Source: Chamaelirium japonicum
Lineage: Eukaryota > Streptophyta > Magnoliopsida > Liliales > Melanthiaceae
NCBI GenBank assembly: GCA_947650365.1
Contig: OX393550.1
Coordinates: forward strand, 103,628,343-103,692,342
DNA length: 64,000 bases
Direction: 5' to 3'
The translations under genes were made by a program, and so were the position numbers. The stretch's first letter is position 1. Each line of letters opens with the position of its first letter. This document shows, in pieces, positions 1-15,857 of this stretch. Under the pieces are notes generated by a model, which made no database searches, was not told where the DNA came from, and worked only from the letters and a program-made list of their open reading frames with translations.

Positions 1-1919
1 TTTTTTTTTTTCTTCTAACACAACAATCAACTCTAGATTCTAGGTTTTCCCAAATGAAACATCGATTTGAGCTTGACTTTTGATAGAGTTTTGACTCAAT
101 TGAGGAATACATATTTATTTTGGAGTTTAGTTTTGAGTAAGCCCTATCGATTTCTCCCCATTTGAACAGCCCATTGAGTCTTCCTCCCTTATGTGAGCTA
201 CCCTCTTAAGCTTTCTCTCATGGTTCATCTTTGTAACATGGCATCAAAGCTTCGACTGCTTCACCATTGCAACCTTCGATCATCATCGACCTCCTCTGCT
301 TCGGCTTCCACCATCTTTGACTTCATCTGCCATCAAATGGAGGCCCTTCAGAGATCTTGTCGGCCTTGACATCGTTGGCCTCCTCCACTGCCGGAGTCAA
401 AGACCTATCTTCATTGGCCTTTTCATTACCGGTCTCATCATCTTGCCGACCTTTCCATTCAGCTATCCCACTGTTCTTGCTGGACCCATATTCATCTTCT
501 CTCATCGATCGTCGCTTCTACTGTCACCTCCCTCGTCGTCACCTGAGGCCAGCGAATCCGATGTCATCGAGCTTCCTCCTTGTCATTGACTCGTCAACCT
601 TCGAGGAACCAGAAAAATTACAACCACCTCGACTTGCAATGCCCGGATTGCAGCACCTCGACCTCTTACAACATTCTCCTAACAAGCTTGCGATTTGCAG
701 AACACCTGTGACCTACTTGACGTAAGACCGGGTTGAATATGTGCAAAGCACAGCTTGAGCGTACCGCAGCTTGCGCCCAATACATTCTACACCTTGCTAG
801 GTCTGTGTCATGTGCAGCTTGCGCCTTACACGCTGGCATAGAAGACACTTTATGCGCTCAGCACGCCCACTGGGTGCTTGTTCATGGCCGAGCCGAGCCC
901 TGTGCACCTCACCCCATCCCTCGAGTCCCATGTACTTTTCTCAAGCAACTTTACTCAAACCTCACACCATTTTTCGAGCCATGCGCATTCCTCGAATCTC
1001 GTGTCCTTCCTCATGCTTCATGCTTTTCTTGAGCTCCGTGCATTCCATGATCCCTGGGCATTCATCGAGCCTCGTACATTTCTTAAGTCATGTGCCTTTC
1101 CTCAAGCCTCGCACTATTCCCAGAGCCTTGGCGCTACTTGCCATGCATCCGCCATGCACTGAATTGTCGACCTCGGAGCCAGCCCCACACCTCCGCATGT
1201 TTTAAAGGGTCCTTTCTTTTGGCGAGTAAAATAGGTTGGACATTGATTTAGCCGAGTAATCCCACTTTGTGCCATGTTCTTTTGTCCAATGTCTTGGGTA
1301 AATGGTTTTTCAAGATTTTTTTCCTCCTAGTTTGGTGGCACATTAGAGTCCCACCAAAATTGGTCGGACGTTGGTTGCCCACCATAGGCTATACATTATT
1401 GTCCGAGAAATCTATTCGATGCACCCGATATCCTGATTTGCCCAGCAGAAAAGAACAAGGGACATCTAATTTCCCGAGACATCATTGTTGTTGCCCATGA
1501 ATGTCTCAAGCAAACGAATTTCCCATCCCATTTATGTCTCGCCAAAAGAACTGGCCCTAAATCGACTTGCTTGAAGGTCGGATTGCTTATAGATCGAACC
1601 ATTTGTAGGATGGCATGCTTGCAGGTTGGCCTTGCATTTTTGCTCCCTCCTCATCTGCAAACTTCATTGTGTAAGTGTAACCCACCCTTGAGCGTGGTGT
1701 GTGTGTTCTATGTGTGTGTGTGTGATAATTTTTTCTTTTTGCCACTTGTATTCACTTCCAATTGGTGGTCTATTCTCACCGTAGGTGACCAGACCTTGCT
1801 TTAGTGTCTTTATTTTGGACTCTTGATTCTGTATACATTTGAGCAAGCCTTATGGGTTTCTCACTTTCTCCCCACGTGAGTAGCCCTTTGAGTTTCTCCC
1901 ATGGTTCTCCATGGTCACA
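1..1919 (+). mobile_element. Degenerate non-autonomous LTR element (TRIM/LARD-like), 5' end outside window
   Basis: Two related segments bracket this stretch. The segment around 100-238 and the one around 1,780-1,919 share the same order of phrases: TTATTTTGGA, then TTTGAG(T/C)AAGCC, then TTTCTC(C)CC, then a CATGGTTC near the end. The first ends in GTAACA and is followed at once by TGGCATCAAAGC (239-250), two mismatches from the usual plant primer-binding site TGGTATCAGAGC. The second ends at GGTCACA (1,919). I read them as a 5' LTR (cut by the window edge) and a 3' LTR. The interior (251 to about 1,680) has no gag or pol similarity; 900-1,150 is a loose repetition of short CTCGAG/CTCGTGC..TTCCTC phrases. 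The element ends about 160 bp before the first visible demethylase exon, so it probably lies in an intron. Its full length and target duplication cannot be seen. Confidence 0.45.
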
Positions 1920-2068
1920 GTATGCACCTGTGGTGGAGTGCTCTTATTTAAAGATAATTGGCTGCTTAAACAATACCACATGGTGCTGGAAGTTCCTATT
2001 TTACCATGGTGCATGTGCAACTAACTCATGATATGGTTTATTCTCTGATCCAACTTCATATCTACTAA

Positions 2069-6305
<4,237 letters not shown>

Positions 6306-7265
6306 GAAAATAACACAGCACGCGAATAACGAGATCAGGGGTGGTGAGCCCGCGAAGCTGGATCACGGATCGGATCCCGCCATTCTTTCTTCCTCCATAG
6401 GTAACGATATCCGAATTATATTTTATTGAAGTCACAGTAACTAATTGGTTCATTCTTTCTGAGATCCTATACAGAATACGGTGGGGTCTGGCATGCTTGT
6501 ATTTATACGGTGGCTCATCGTGTCCGTAGTATTTATCGTGTTGCGGCTATTGGCTTTGGTGGCCGAACAGTTTTCCTTTTTTTTTTTTTTTATCGGTGGG
6601 GAATTAGTTTAATTGCTTCACAGTGTAGGGTAATTTAAGGAAAAATAGAGGTATGAATCTTGATTTTTTTAGCAATTTAATAATTAGATTAGTTCCTTTT
6701 GTTGGTTATTTTCACAATTCTCACTGTATTGCTTGAAATCTACAATGAGTTACCTCGAAAATATATGAGAATGCTGTTTCATTTCAGCTCTTTGGTCTAT
6801 AAATTGGGCCGCGGAGATTCATGCAATCTACGGGTGGATGTTCGCTGCTTCCTCGTTGCATGAGCTTAAACTGCATAACCAACAGGGTAGGTCTCCCTTG
6901 TTGGCAATTGGCGGTTTTGTTTCTCCACAGATGGGTTTAAACCCGCTCTGATCCATCCCTCGAAGCATAAGTGGATCTTTGCGTGACGGGTGTGGAGTTT
7001 ACCTGTCAATTGGGAATGGGTCCACTACATTATGGTTGGTTCTCATTAGGTTTGGTTGCAATAGGTCTGGGTATGGGCATGTCAGGTCGAGTCAGGTTAG
7101 CTTGGGTCTGATTGAACCAAATCACTTTGGATTTTGTCAAGATCAAATAACAAATGGCCGGTATGACTAGACGACGATCTCCCGCTATTTCAGCTGTAAA
7201 TAGCAAAATGATCAAAGATTTAGTCAAAAGAAAGAAACAAGAAAACATATATCGGACAAAAGAAA
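6306..7265 (+). other. 3' untranslated/downstream region of the demethylase gene
   Basis: No second gene is visible. The stretch is AT-rich with a T-run of about 14 at 6,577-6,590. A segment around 7,048-7,140 has the GGTCTGGGT/GGTCGAGTCAGG phrasing of the hAT-type MITE found at 8.3 kb, but no boundaries can be drawn. Confidence 0.4.
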
Positions 7266-7532
7266 ATTTTGTAGAGAGAATATATGTTACAGAGAGAACT
7301 ATTGTGAAGAAAAAATATTTTTTAAGAGGGTAAAGTGCGAATGTTATAGAGATATTCTAAAGAGGACATATTGTGAATAAAGATAATATTAATGGGACGA
7401 ATGTTGTAGTGAGATAGCGAGACACAAAGATAATATTAATGGGAAGAATGTTGTAGTGAGATAGCGAGAGAATATCATAGAGATTATGTTATAGAAAGAA
7501 TATATGTTATAGAGAATTTTTTATAGAAAAAC
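7266..7532. repeat. Degenerate GTTATAGAGA-type short repeats with a 47-bp tandem duplication
   Basis: Many imperfect copies of phrases such as ATGTTATAGAGA and ATTGTAGAGAGAATAT follow one another. Within them a 47-bp unit at 7379-7425 (starting AAAGATAATATTAATGGGA) is repeated nearly exactly from 7426. No coding potential was seen. Confidence 0.7.
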
Positions 7533-8075
<543 letters not shown>

Positions 8076-8336
8076 TTCCAATTGTCTTGGAGAATTGGTG
8101 CCCTGGTTGGCTCGTGGACTCGGCTCATCCTATCAATTTTTTTGCTTTCGATTCTCCTGCAGACTCCATGTGGTACCTCATACTAAATTTGAGGGAAGTG
8201 TTGATATGTTTCTCTCCTCTCTTTTGTATTTCCTTTCTGTTTTATGTTAGGCAAACGAATCGAAAACAGTTTCCAGATTTGTTGAGATTAGGATCAACCG
8301 ACCGAGCACTTTAAGACCATACGGTATACATCCAGG

Positions 8337-8821
8337 TAGGGGTGGCAATCCTTGACCCGACCCGAACCCGACTAGAAGTTAGCGGGTTTGGGTTTGGCCT
8401 AAACGGGTTCAGGTCATAAACGGGTCGACCCGATTGACCCATTTATTTAATGGGTCGGGTTCGGGTTTGTAATTATAACCCGATTGATCCGTTTACCAAT
8501 GGGTCGTGTCAACCCGACCCGAGCCAACCCGACCCAACGCGATCAAACCCGGCCCAATCCGACTTGTATTGACCCAACCCGGCAGGTTTACACGGGTTCT
8601 GTTGACCCAACCCGAGCCAACCCGACCCGACTCGTTTAGTAAACAGGTTACACGGGTCGGTCAGGTCGGGTCAACCCTTTTATTAGGTTGGTCGGGTTTG
8701 GGTTTAAGTTTTTGACCCTTTATTAAACGGGTCGGGTTCGGGTTGGGTGTTTTGCCCTTATGCCTATGTCTCAACCCGACCTGAACCCGACCCGACCCGA
8801 CCCGACCCTTTGCCACCCCTA
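8337..8821. mobile_element. hAT-type MITE with 8-bp target duplication
   Basis: A 485-bp element made largely of GACCCGACCCGAACCCG-like phrases. It begins TAGGGGTGGCAA and ends TTGCCACCCCTA, a perfect 12-bp terminal inverted repeat. The 8-bp sequence CATCCAGG flanks it on both sides (8329-8336 and 8822-8829). An 8-bp duplication and a TAGGG terminus fit the hAT superfamily. A relative with the same termini lies at 56,817-57,287. It has no transposase. Confidence 0.9.
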
Positions 8822-8955
8822 CATCCAGGTGTGGCTCTCCCATCCTACATGTTGCCTGCTCCCTCAAGTCCTAATTAGTGAAATAATCTCCGACCATCGT
8901 CAATGGGTCGGGAACTGCAGCTTTTTCGATCGAATTTGCGAAAATACTCCTCACC

Positions 8956-9100
8956 TTTTTTTTTTAGAATCCCTCATCGTCTCATCCGAGGGAGGGTTAA
9001 GGCCACCCTCTACCAGTTATTAATTTTTTGCAAGCGGGGATCGATCCCAGCTCTCGAATACCAACCCCTCGAGACTTTACCAACTCACCTAGTTGGCACT
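8956..9100 (-). mobile_element. tRNA-derived SINE with 11-bp target duplication
   Basis: Read on the minus strand, the element starts near AGTGCCAACTAGGTGAGTTGG, resembling a tRNA head with an A-box-like TAGGTGAGTTGG and a B-box-like GGATCGATCCC. It ends in ten A residues (the T-run 8956-8965 on the plus strand). The 11-bp sequence TACTCCTCACC occurs directly on both sides (8945-8955 and 9101-9111). A Pol III-type head, short length (145 bp), poly(A) tail and target duplication together support a SINE. The family is not identified. Confidence 0.8.
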
Positions 9101-9265
9101 TACTCCTCACCATTTCACTGAGATCCTCTTCCACTTCTTTGAGGAGAATCAGCTCGCAATCGTAGACAAATCTTAGGTGTTTCTCATACATAGCAGAGGA
9201 ATGTGAGGAGCTACTCGTCCCTGACAAGAAAAGTGCGCATGAAGAATGGTGAGACGGTGCTAACG

Positions 9266-9401
9266 GAAAATTACACATAGACCCTCGGTAGTTTGATCAA
9301 TTATCACTTTCACCCCCTCATGTTTAAGGGGGTGTTTGTGCAAGGAAATCGAAGCTTTAGGAGGGGGGGGTGGGGGTGGGGATAGGGGTCCGTGTAATTT
9401 A
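9266..9401. repeat. Small MITE-like inverted-repeat element
   Basis: AAAATTACACATAGACCC at the left is roughly complementary to GGGGTCCGTGTAATTT at the right. The interior has CACCCCCTCATG and G-rich runs. No target duplication could be fixed. Confidence 0.45.
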
Positions 9402-9408
9402 TATTGAC

Positions 9409-9455
9409 CCTTAGAGCCTTAGATCTAAAGCAATCTAACCTAACAATGGATAAAA
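9409..9455 (+). repeat. Left flank of the Helitron array: relic repeat also present at 58.1 kb
   Basis: TTAGATCTAAA...CTAACAATGGATAAAA closely matches 58,110-58,158. The other half of the same repeat resumes at 27,533 after the array. Confidence 0.7.
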
Positions 9456-10285
9456 TCTAATAGTAAAATGGTATCCTCTCTCCCGTGTTATGACACGTGG
9501 ACCTTTTTTGAAGAGCCAAAATGCTTTCTCCCGTGTGTGAACACGGCCTTTTCATATAAATCCTATTAAAAATCTACAATAAAAATGACAAATACCTTTT
9601 TGTTTTGTAGGAGATGATAAATACCCATCCAATGACATTTAATGGTATTTGATGTTAATTAGGAAAATCATTAGTACAATCTAATTCTAACAAGTGAAAT
9701 CCTAGCTGAAGAGTGAATCACACTCACTCCAGATTGTGCACGTCTTTGGACGATTGTGATGTCCTCTGTGTCAAGTGGCGTGCATCAAGTTCATCTGGGC
9801 ATTGCCCGGGTTTCTTACTAGTCTAATAGTATCTAATAGTCTAATAGTATATTACTAAAATAAAAGCCTCTCTCCCGACACGTGGATGCCTTTTAAAGAG
9901 CATGAATCCTTCTTTCGCTTACTTTTAAATCCTATTTAAAACCTACCATAAAAATGATAAATATTCATTCAATGGCATTTATTGGTCATTTGATGTTAAT
10001 CTCTCTATCTAACAAGTGAATCATACTCACTTCATTTTTCTCACTTCTTTGAAGAATTATGATGTCGTCTGTGCCAAATGGCGTGCATCAAGCTCATGCG
10101 GACATTGCCTGAGTTTTTTTACTAGTATAATACTAAAATGGAAGCCTCTCTCTTGTTGTGACATGTGAACGTCTTTTAAAGAGCCGAAATCCTTCTTCAG
10201 TGTGTGAATGCGGCTCACTTTTGAATCATATTAAAAACTTATCATAAAGATGATAAATACTCATTCACTTTTAATGATCATTTGA

Positions 10286-10354
<69 letters not shown>

Positions 10355-11669
10355 AACAAGTGAATCACACTCACTTCAGATTTCACACTTCTTCGAGCAG
10401 TTGCAATGTTGTCTGTGCCAAATGGCATGCAACAAGTTCATCCAGGCATTGCCCGGGTTTCTTACTAGTCTATATATCTATACTAAAATGGAAGCCTCTC
10501 TCCCGTGTTGTAACACGTTGACGTCTTTTAAAGAGCTAGAATTCTTCTTCCGTGTGTGAACACGGCTCTCTTTTAAATCCATTTAAAAACCTACTATAAA
10601 GATGATAAATTTTCATTCAGTGACATTTAATGGTCATTTGATGTTAATATCTCTCTCTCTAACAAATGAATCACCCTCACTTCAGATTTCACACTTCTAC
10701 GAACAATTGCAATGTCGTCTTTGCCAAATGGTGTGCACCAAACACATTCGGGCATTGTTTGGATTTCTTACTAGTATATACTAAAATGGAAGTTTCTCTC
10801 CCTATTGTGACACGTGGACGTCTTCTAAAGAATTAGAATTCTTCTTTCGTGTGTGAACACGACTCTCTTTTAAATCCACTTAAAAACCTATCATAAAGAT
10901 AATAAAGTTTCTTTCAATGGCATTTAATGGTCATCTAATGTTAATATCTCTCTCTCTCTCTCTCTAACAAGTGAATCACACTCACTTTAGATTTCACACT
11001 TCTTCTAACAGTTGTGATGTCGTCTTTGCGAATTAGCGTGTATCAAGCACATTTGGGCATTACCCGGGTTTCTTACTAGTATAAAACTAAAATAGAGTCC
11101 TCTCTCCCGCGTTGTGACACATAGACATCTTTTGAAGAGCTATAATCCATCTCCCGTGTGTGAACACGGCTCTTTCTCATAAATCCCATTAAAAACCTAT
11201 ACCCATTCAATGACAGTTAATGATCATTTTATATTAATTAAAAAAATTATTAATATTATATATAAATTCTATTAAAAACCTATTATAAAGATGATAAATA
11301 CCCATTCGATAGCATTTAATGGTCGATCATTTGATGCTAATTAAGAAAATCATTAGTACTATATCTTTCTCTAACAAGTGAATCTGATGAAATCAGACTC
11401 ACTCAAGTTGCAAATTTTTTTGGACGACTGTGATGCCGTCTGTGCCAAGTGGTTGTATCAAGTTCATCTGGGCATTGCCTGGATTTCTTACTAGTCTATA
11501 TCTATACTATATACTAAAACGGAAGCCTCTCTCCCGTGTTGTGACACGTGGACGTCTTTTAAAGAACTAGAATCCTTCTTCTATGTGTGAACGCGGCTCT
11601 CTTTTAAATCCTATTAAAACCTACCATAAAGATGATAAATACTCATTCAAAAAGATTTAATGTTACTAT
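9456..11669 (+). mobile_element. Tandem array of short non-autonomous Helitrons, left part (units 1-7)
   Basis: Successive units of about 300-415 bp run head to tail, ending (last T included) near 9822, 10126, 10469, 10775, 11080 and 11495; the seventh is cut by the gypsy element at 11,669. Each starts close to TCTATACTAAAATGGAAGCC and ends ..CCGGGCATTGCCCGG GTTTCTTACTAG. The TC start, CTAG end and a GC-rich hairpin about 10 nt before the end are Helitron hallmarks. All units share the same interior order, including a CT tract before TAACAAGTGAATCAC. There is no Rep/helicase sequence, so mobilisation would need an autonomous partner. The CT tract is long in unit 3 (10,288-10,354). Confidence 0.85.
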
Positions 11670-12552
11670 TGTGGGGGAAAATCTTCGTGCCGACCCGAAG
11701 ACTCTCGCAGCACCAGTCAATTGGAGTCGAAGTTGATGTCGAAGATCGTTGGTCGATCTGTTGATCGAAGTTGAAGCTTTTGATTTGTAAACAGAGAGAT
11801 GCAACCAGAGAGAGTTTGACACGGGAAGTGGTCTCGGAGTTCAGCCGAAGCCTACGTCTCCGTGCTATAGGGTGCAACCCGAATTCACTAACACTTATGT
11901 TGAAGTGATCTCGACAGGCCGAGTATCACTGTAAACACTGATCTTTCTGAAAGAAGATCAAAGGGAGATGGTAGATCGGAAGTGTGAAATCCCAGAGCTC
12001 TGATTCTGAAAGTCAGATCTCAGAGTGGAAATCAGATTTTGTGGATCTGGATCCTTTTTACATTCGAAGGCTCTGCTATTTATAGGCACTCCGGGTGGCG
12101 AATGGCGGTTTCCGCTGTAGTATCTGGGGATTCTCCAGGTAAAGTTGTGGACCCTGCGGTTGTCTTCGGGGGTCCACCAGGCAGGGCTGGTGGGTCCCGT
12201 TGTAGTCCTCGTGGGTCCACCAGGCAGGGCCGGTGGGTCCCGCTGTAGTCCTCGTGGGCCCACCAGGCAGGGCTGGTGGGTCCCGCTGTAGTCCTCGTGG
12301 GTCCACCAGGCAGGGCCGGTGGGTCCCGCTGTAGTCCTCGTGGGCCCACCAGGCAGGGCCGGTGGGTCCCGCTGTAGTCCTCGTGGGTCCACCAGGCAGG
12401 GCCGGTGGGTCCCGCTGTAGTCCTCGTGGGCCCACCAGGCAGGGCCGGTGGGTCCCGCTGTAGTCCTCGTGGGTCCACCAGGCAGGGCCGGTGGGTCCCG
12501 CTGTAGTCCTCGTGGGTCCCGTGGTAGATTTATGCCAAAATTTGCACCCACA
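11670..12552 (-). repeat. 3' LTR of the gypsy element (minus-strand sense)
   Basis: 883 bp, TGTGGG...CCCACA. It contains about eight copies of a 43-bp unit (12,172-12,525, CCACCAGGCAGGGCCGGTGG...). Because 43 is not a multiple of 3 and the unit lacks stops, all three minus frames stay open; those ORFs are not genes. A TATA-like TATAAATAG on the minus strand lies at 12,076-12,084. Confidence 0.93.
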
Positions 12553-12572
12553 GTTACCCCCTCCAAGTTAGC
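12553..12572 (-). promoter_or_regulatory. Polypurine tract of the gypsy element
   Basis: On the minus strand the 20 bases just before the 3' LTR read GCTAACTTGGAGGGGGTAAC. The GGAGGGGG purine run next to the LTR start is the expected plus-strand primer site. Confidence 0.7.
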
Positions 12573-12671
12573 TAGAGTGCATTCTAGCTGGCTTGGACTT
12601 GGTGCAAAAAATAACAACTTCCTGTTTAGAAAAACGGACACGAAGAAACTTGCCGCATGTTAGAGAAAAAA

Positions 12672-15410
12672 GTGACTGATCGGTCAATTTGGACCGATCG
12701 GTCAAATTTTGACCGATCGGTCAAATTTTGACCGATCGGTCAAAATTCAACCGGTCAAGAATCGGGTGATCGGTCAAAAAACAGGGTTTTTTGACCGATC
12801 CAGTAGTATTTTTGACCGATCAGCTGAAATTTGGCCGATCGGTTAAATTTTGACCGATCGGTCACTTTTGACCGATCGGTCAAATTTTGACCGATCGGGC
12901 AAAATTCAACCGGTCAAGAATCGAGTGATCGGTCAAAAAACAGAGTTTTTTGACCGATCCAGTAGTATTTTTGACCGATCAGCTGAAATTTGGCCGATCG
13001 GTTAGATTTTGACCGATCGGTCACTTTTGACCGATCGGTCAAATTTTGACCGATCGGGCAAATTTTGACCGATCGGGCAAAATTCAACCGGTCAAGAATC
13101 GAGTGATCGGTCAAAAAACAGAGTTTTTTGACCGATCCAGTAGTATTTTTGACCGATCAGCTGAAATTTGGCCGATCGGTTAGATTTTGACCGATCGGTC
13201 ACTTTTGACCGATCGGTCAAATTTTGACCGATCGGGCAAAATTCAACCGGTCAAGAATCGAGTGATCGGTCAAAAAACAGAGTTTTTTGACCGATCCAGT
13301 AGTATTTTTGACCGATCAGCTGAAATTTGGCCGATCGGTTAAATTTTGACCGATCGGTCACTTTTGACCGATCGGTCAAATTTTGACCGATCGGACAAAA
13401 TTCAACCGGTCAAGAATCGAGTGATCGGTCAAAAAACAGAGTGTTTTGACCGATCCAGTAGTAAATTTGACCGATCAAATAACTTTCGCCGATCGGACAT
13501 GTTTGTCCGATCGGTGAAAAATATCCGGTCAAGGTTCGAGTGATCGGCAAAAAACCTTGGTTTTTTGCCAGATCCAGTAGAAATTTGACCGATCAGATAA
13601 CTTTCGCCGATCGGACATGTTTGTCCGATCGGTGAAAAATATCCGGTCAAGGTTCGAGTGATCGGCAAAAAACCTTGGTTTTTTGCCAGATCCAGTAGAA
13701 ATTTGACCGATCAGATAACTTTCGCCGATCGGACATGTTTGTCCGATCGGTGAAAAATATCCGGTCAAGGTTCGAGTGATCGGCAAAAAAACCTTGGTTT
13801 TTTGCCAGATCCAGTAGAAATTTGACCGATCAGATAACTTTCGCCGATCGGACATGTTTGTCCGATCGGTGAAAAATATCCGGTCAAGGTTCGAGTGATC
13901 GGCAAAAAACCTTGGTTTTTTGCCAGATCCAGTAGAAATTTGACCGATCAGATAACTTTCGCCGATCGGACATGTTTGTCCGATCGGTGAAAAATATCCG
14001 GTCAAGGTTCGAGTGATCGGCAAAAAACCTTGGTTTTTTGCTAGATCTAGTAGAAATTTGACCGATCAGATAACTTTCGCCGATCAGATAACTTTCGCCG
14101 ATCAGATAACTTTCGAGTGATCGGCAAAAAACCTTGGTTTTTTGCCAGATCCAGTAGAAATTTGACCGATCAGATAACTTTCGCCGATCGGACATGTTTG
14201 TCCGATCGGTGAAAAATATCCGGTCAAGGTTCGAGTGATCGGCAAAAAACCTTGGTTTTTTGCCAGATCCAGTAGAAATTTGACCGATCAGATAACTTTC
14301 GCCGATCGGACATGTTTGTCCGATCGGTGAAAAATATCCGGTCAAGGTTCGAGTGATCGGCAAAAAACCTTGGTTTTTTGCCAGATCCAGTAGAAATTTG
14401 ACCGATCAGATAACTTTCGCCGATCGGACATGTTTGTCCGATCGGTGAAAAATATCCGGTCAAGGTTCGAGTGATCGGCAAAAAACCTTGGTTTTTTGCT
14501 AGATCTAGTAGAAATTTGACCGATCAGATAACTTTCGCCGATCGGACATGTTTGTCCGATCGGTGAAAAATATCCGGTCAAGGTTCGAGTGATCGGCAAA
14601 AAACCTTGGTTTTTTGCCAGATCCAGTAGAAATTTGACCGATCAGATAACTTTCGCCGATCGGACATGTTTGTCCGATCGGTGAAAAATATCCGGTCAAG
14701 GTTCGAGTGATCGGCAAAAAACCTTGGTTTTTTGCTAGATCTAGTAGAAATTTGACCGATCAGATAACTTTCGCCGATCGGACATGTTTGTCCGATCGGT
14801 GAAAAATATCCGGTCAAGGTTCGAGTGATCGGCAAAAAACCTTGGTTTTTTGCCAGATCCAGTAGAAATTTGACCGATCAGAGAACTTTCGCCGATCGGA
14901 CATGTTTGTCCGATCGGTGAAAAATATCCGGTCAAGGTTCGAGTGATCGGCAAAAAACCTTGGTTTTTTGCCAGATCCAGTAGAAATTTGACCGATCAGA
15001 TAACTTTCGCCGATCGGACATGTTTGTCCGATCGGTGAAAAATATCCGGTCAAGGTTCGAGTGATCGGCAAAAAACCTTGGTTTTTTGCTAGATCTAGTA
15101 GAAATTTGACCGATCAGATAACTTTCGCCGATCGGACATGTTTGTCCGATCGGTGAAAAATATCCGGTCAAGGTTCGAGTGATCGGCAAAAAACCTTGGT
15201 TTTTTGCCAGATCCAGTAGAAATTTGACCGATCAGAGAACTTTCGCCGATCGGACATGTTTGTCCGATCGGTGAAAAATATCCGGTCAAGGTTCGAGTGA
15301 TCGGCAAAAAACCTTGGTTTTTTGCCAGATCCAGTAGAAATTTGACCGATCAGATAACTTTCGCCGATCGGACATGTTTGTCCGATCGGTGAAAAATATC
15401 CGGTCAAGGT
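12672..15410. repeat. Two-part tandem array rich in the palindrome CCGATCGG
   Basis: Part 1 (about 12,672-13,440) has four to five units of roughly 158-176 bp, full of GACCGATCGGTC, a perfect 12-bp palindrome, separated by AAATTTT or CACTTTT. Part 2 (about 13,450-15,410) has about 16 units of 118 bp, each with CGCCGATCGGACATG, TTGTCCGATCGGTG and CCGGTCAAGGTTCGAGTG. Variants TAGATCTAG and GAGAACTTT recur 354 bp apart, suggesting a three-unit higher-order repeat near the right end. A small 18-bp amplification (GATCAGATAACTTTCGCC, three times) sits at about 14,069-14,115. The array lies in the 3' untranslated part of the element and upstream of the plus-strand gene. Minus-strand ORFs here are repeat artefacts. 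Confidence 0.9.
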
Positions 15411-15659
15411 AAAGTTTCGAACCTGCCCTTCAGAGGAAGTTTGCTGCTTTGTTCTTCGATATTTTGGCAGAGTTTTGAACATTGATGGAGCTTTATTCTT
15501 CTTGTTTTGAATCCTTGGTTGGCTTGATGGTTGCTTTGAACCGGCGGTCCGGTTTACCTAGACCGGTGGCTTGATTAGACCGTTGGTTCATGCGGACCGG
15601 TAGGTCCGACGTTTCGCCTGGTCGCGACTGTTCGCCTGGTTTTGCGCTTGCTACGGATG

Positions 15660-15713
15660 GATGCCACGTGTACCTACAAAAACACGCGATTTGATATGGT
15701 GAAGACACGTGTC
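15660..15713 (+). promoter_or_regulatory. Two G-box (CACGTG) motifs upstream of the antisense gene
   Basis: CACGTG occurs at about 15,665-15,670 and again inside the palindrome GACACGTGTC at 15,704-15,713. They lie 150-190 bp before the plus-strand ATG at 15,858, followed by a pyrimidine-rich leader. Placement suggests promoter elements for bZIP/bHLH factors; this is inference. Confidence 0.45.
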
Positions 15714-15857
15714 TTCTCGATTTGCGCACCTGTTTTACCCTGGGTACAAAAGCTTTCACCGGCTGTCATTTTGCCTCACGCTTCCAAAATTTTTCGAAGT
15801 CCAGACTCTTGCTCTCTTGATTTCTGCTCTTGTTCTTGTTCTCGTTCGATCGGTCAA

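Noticed and set aside
733..1205. Overlapping ORFs of 94-131 codons between the first LTR pair
   Set aside because: Ser/Pro/His-rich products of short CTCGAG-type repeats in three frames; no similarity to gag, pol or host proteins.
8328..8830. Reading the 8.3-kb MITE as a Mutator-type element with a 10-bp duplication
   Set aside because: ACATCCAGGT does repeat, but the sister element at 56.8 kb with its empty site fixes the duplication at 8 bp and the ends at TAGGGG..CCCCTA.
12172..12641. Long minus-strand ORFs (up to 227 codons) rich in Gly-Pro-Thr-Arg and Pro-Ala-Leu-Pro-Gly; repeated at 25,529-26,141
   Set aside because: They are translations of the 43-bp LTR tandem repeat, open in all three frames because the unit lacks stops. 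They are the same in both LTRs and resemble no protein.
13450..15410. Regular array considered as a CRISPR locus
   Set aside because: Units are contiguous 118-bp repeats without unique spacers, in a plant genome and inside a retrotransposon; no cas genes.
12914..15482. Many overlapping 66-164-codon minus-strand ORFs in the CCGATCGG array
   Set aside because: Frame rotates with the 118-bp period (not a multiple of 3); the products are the repeat read in turn, without independent evidence of coding.
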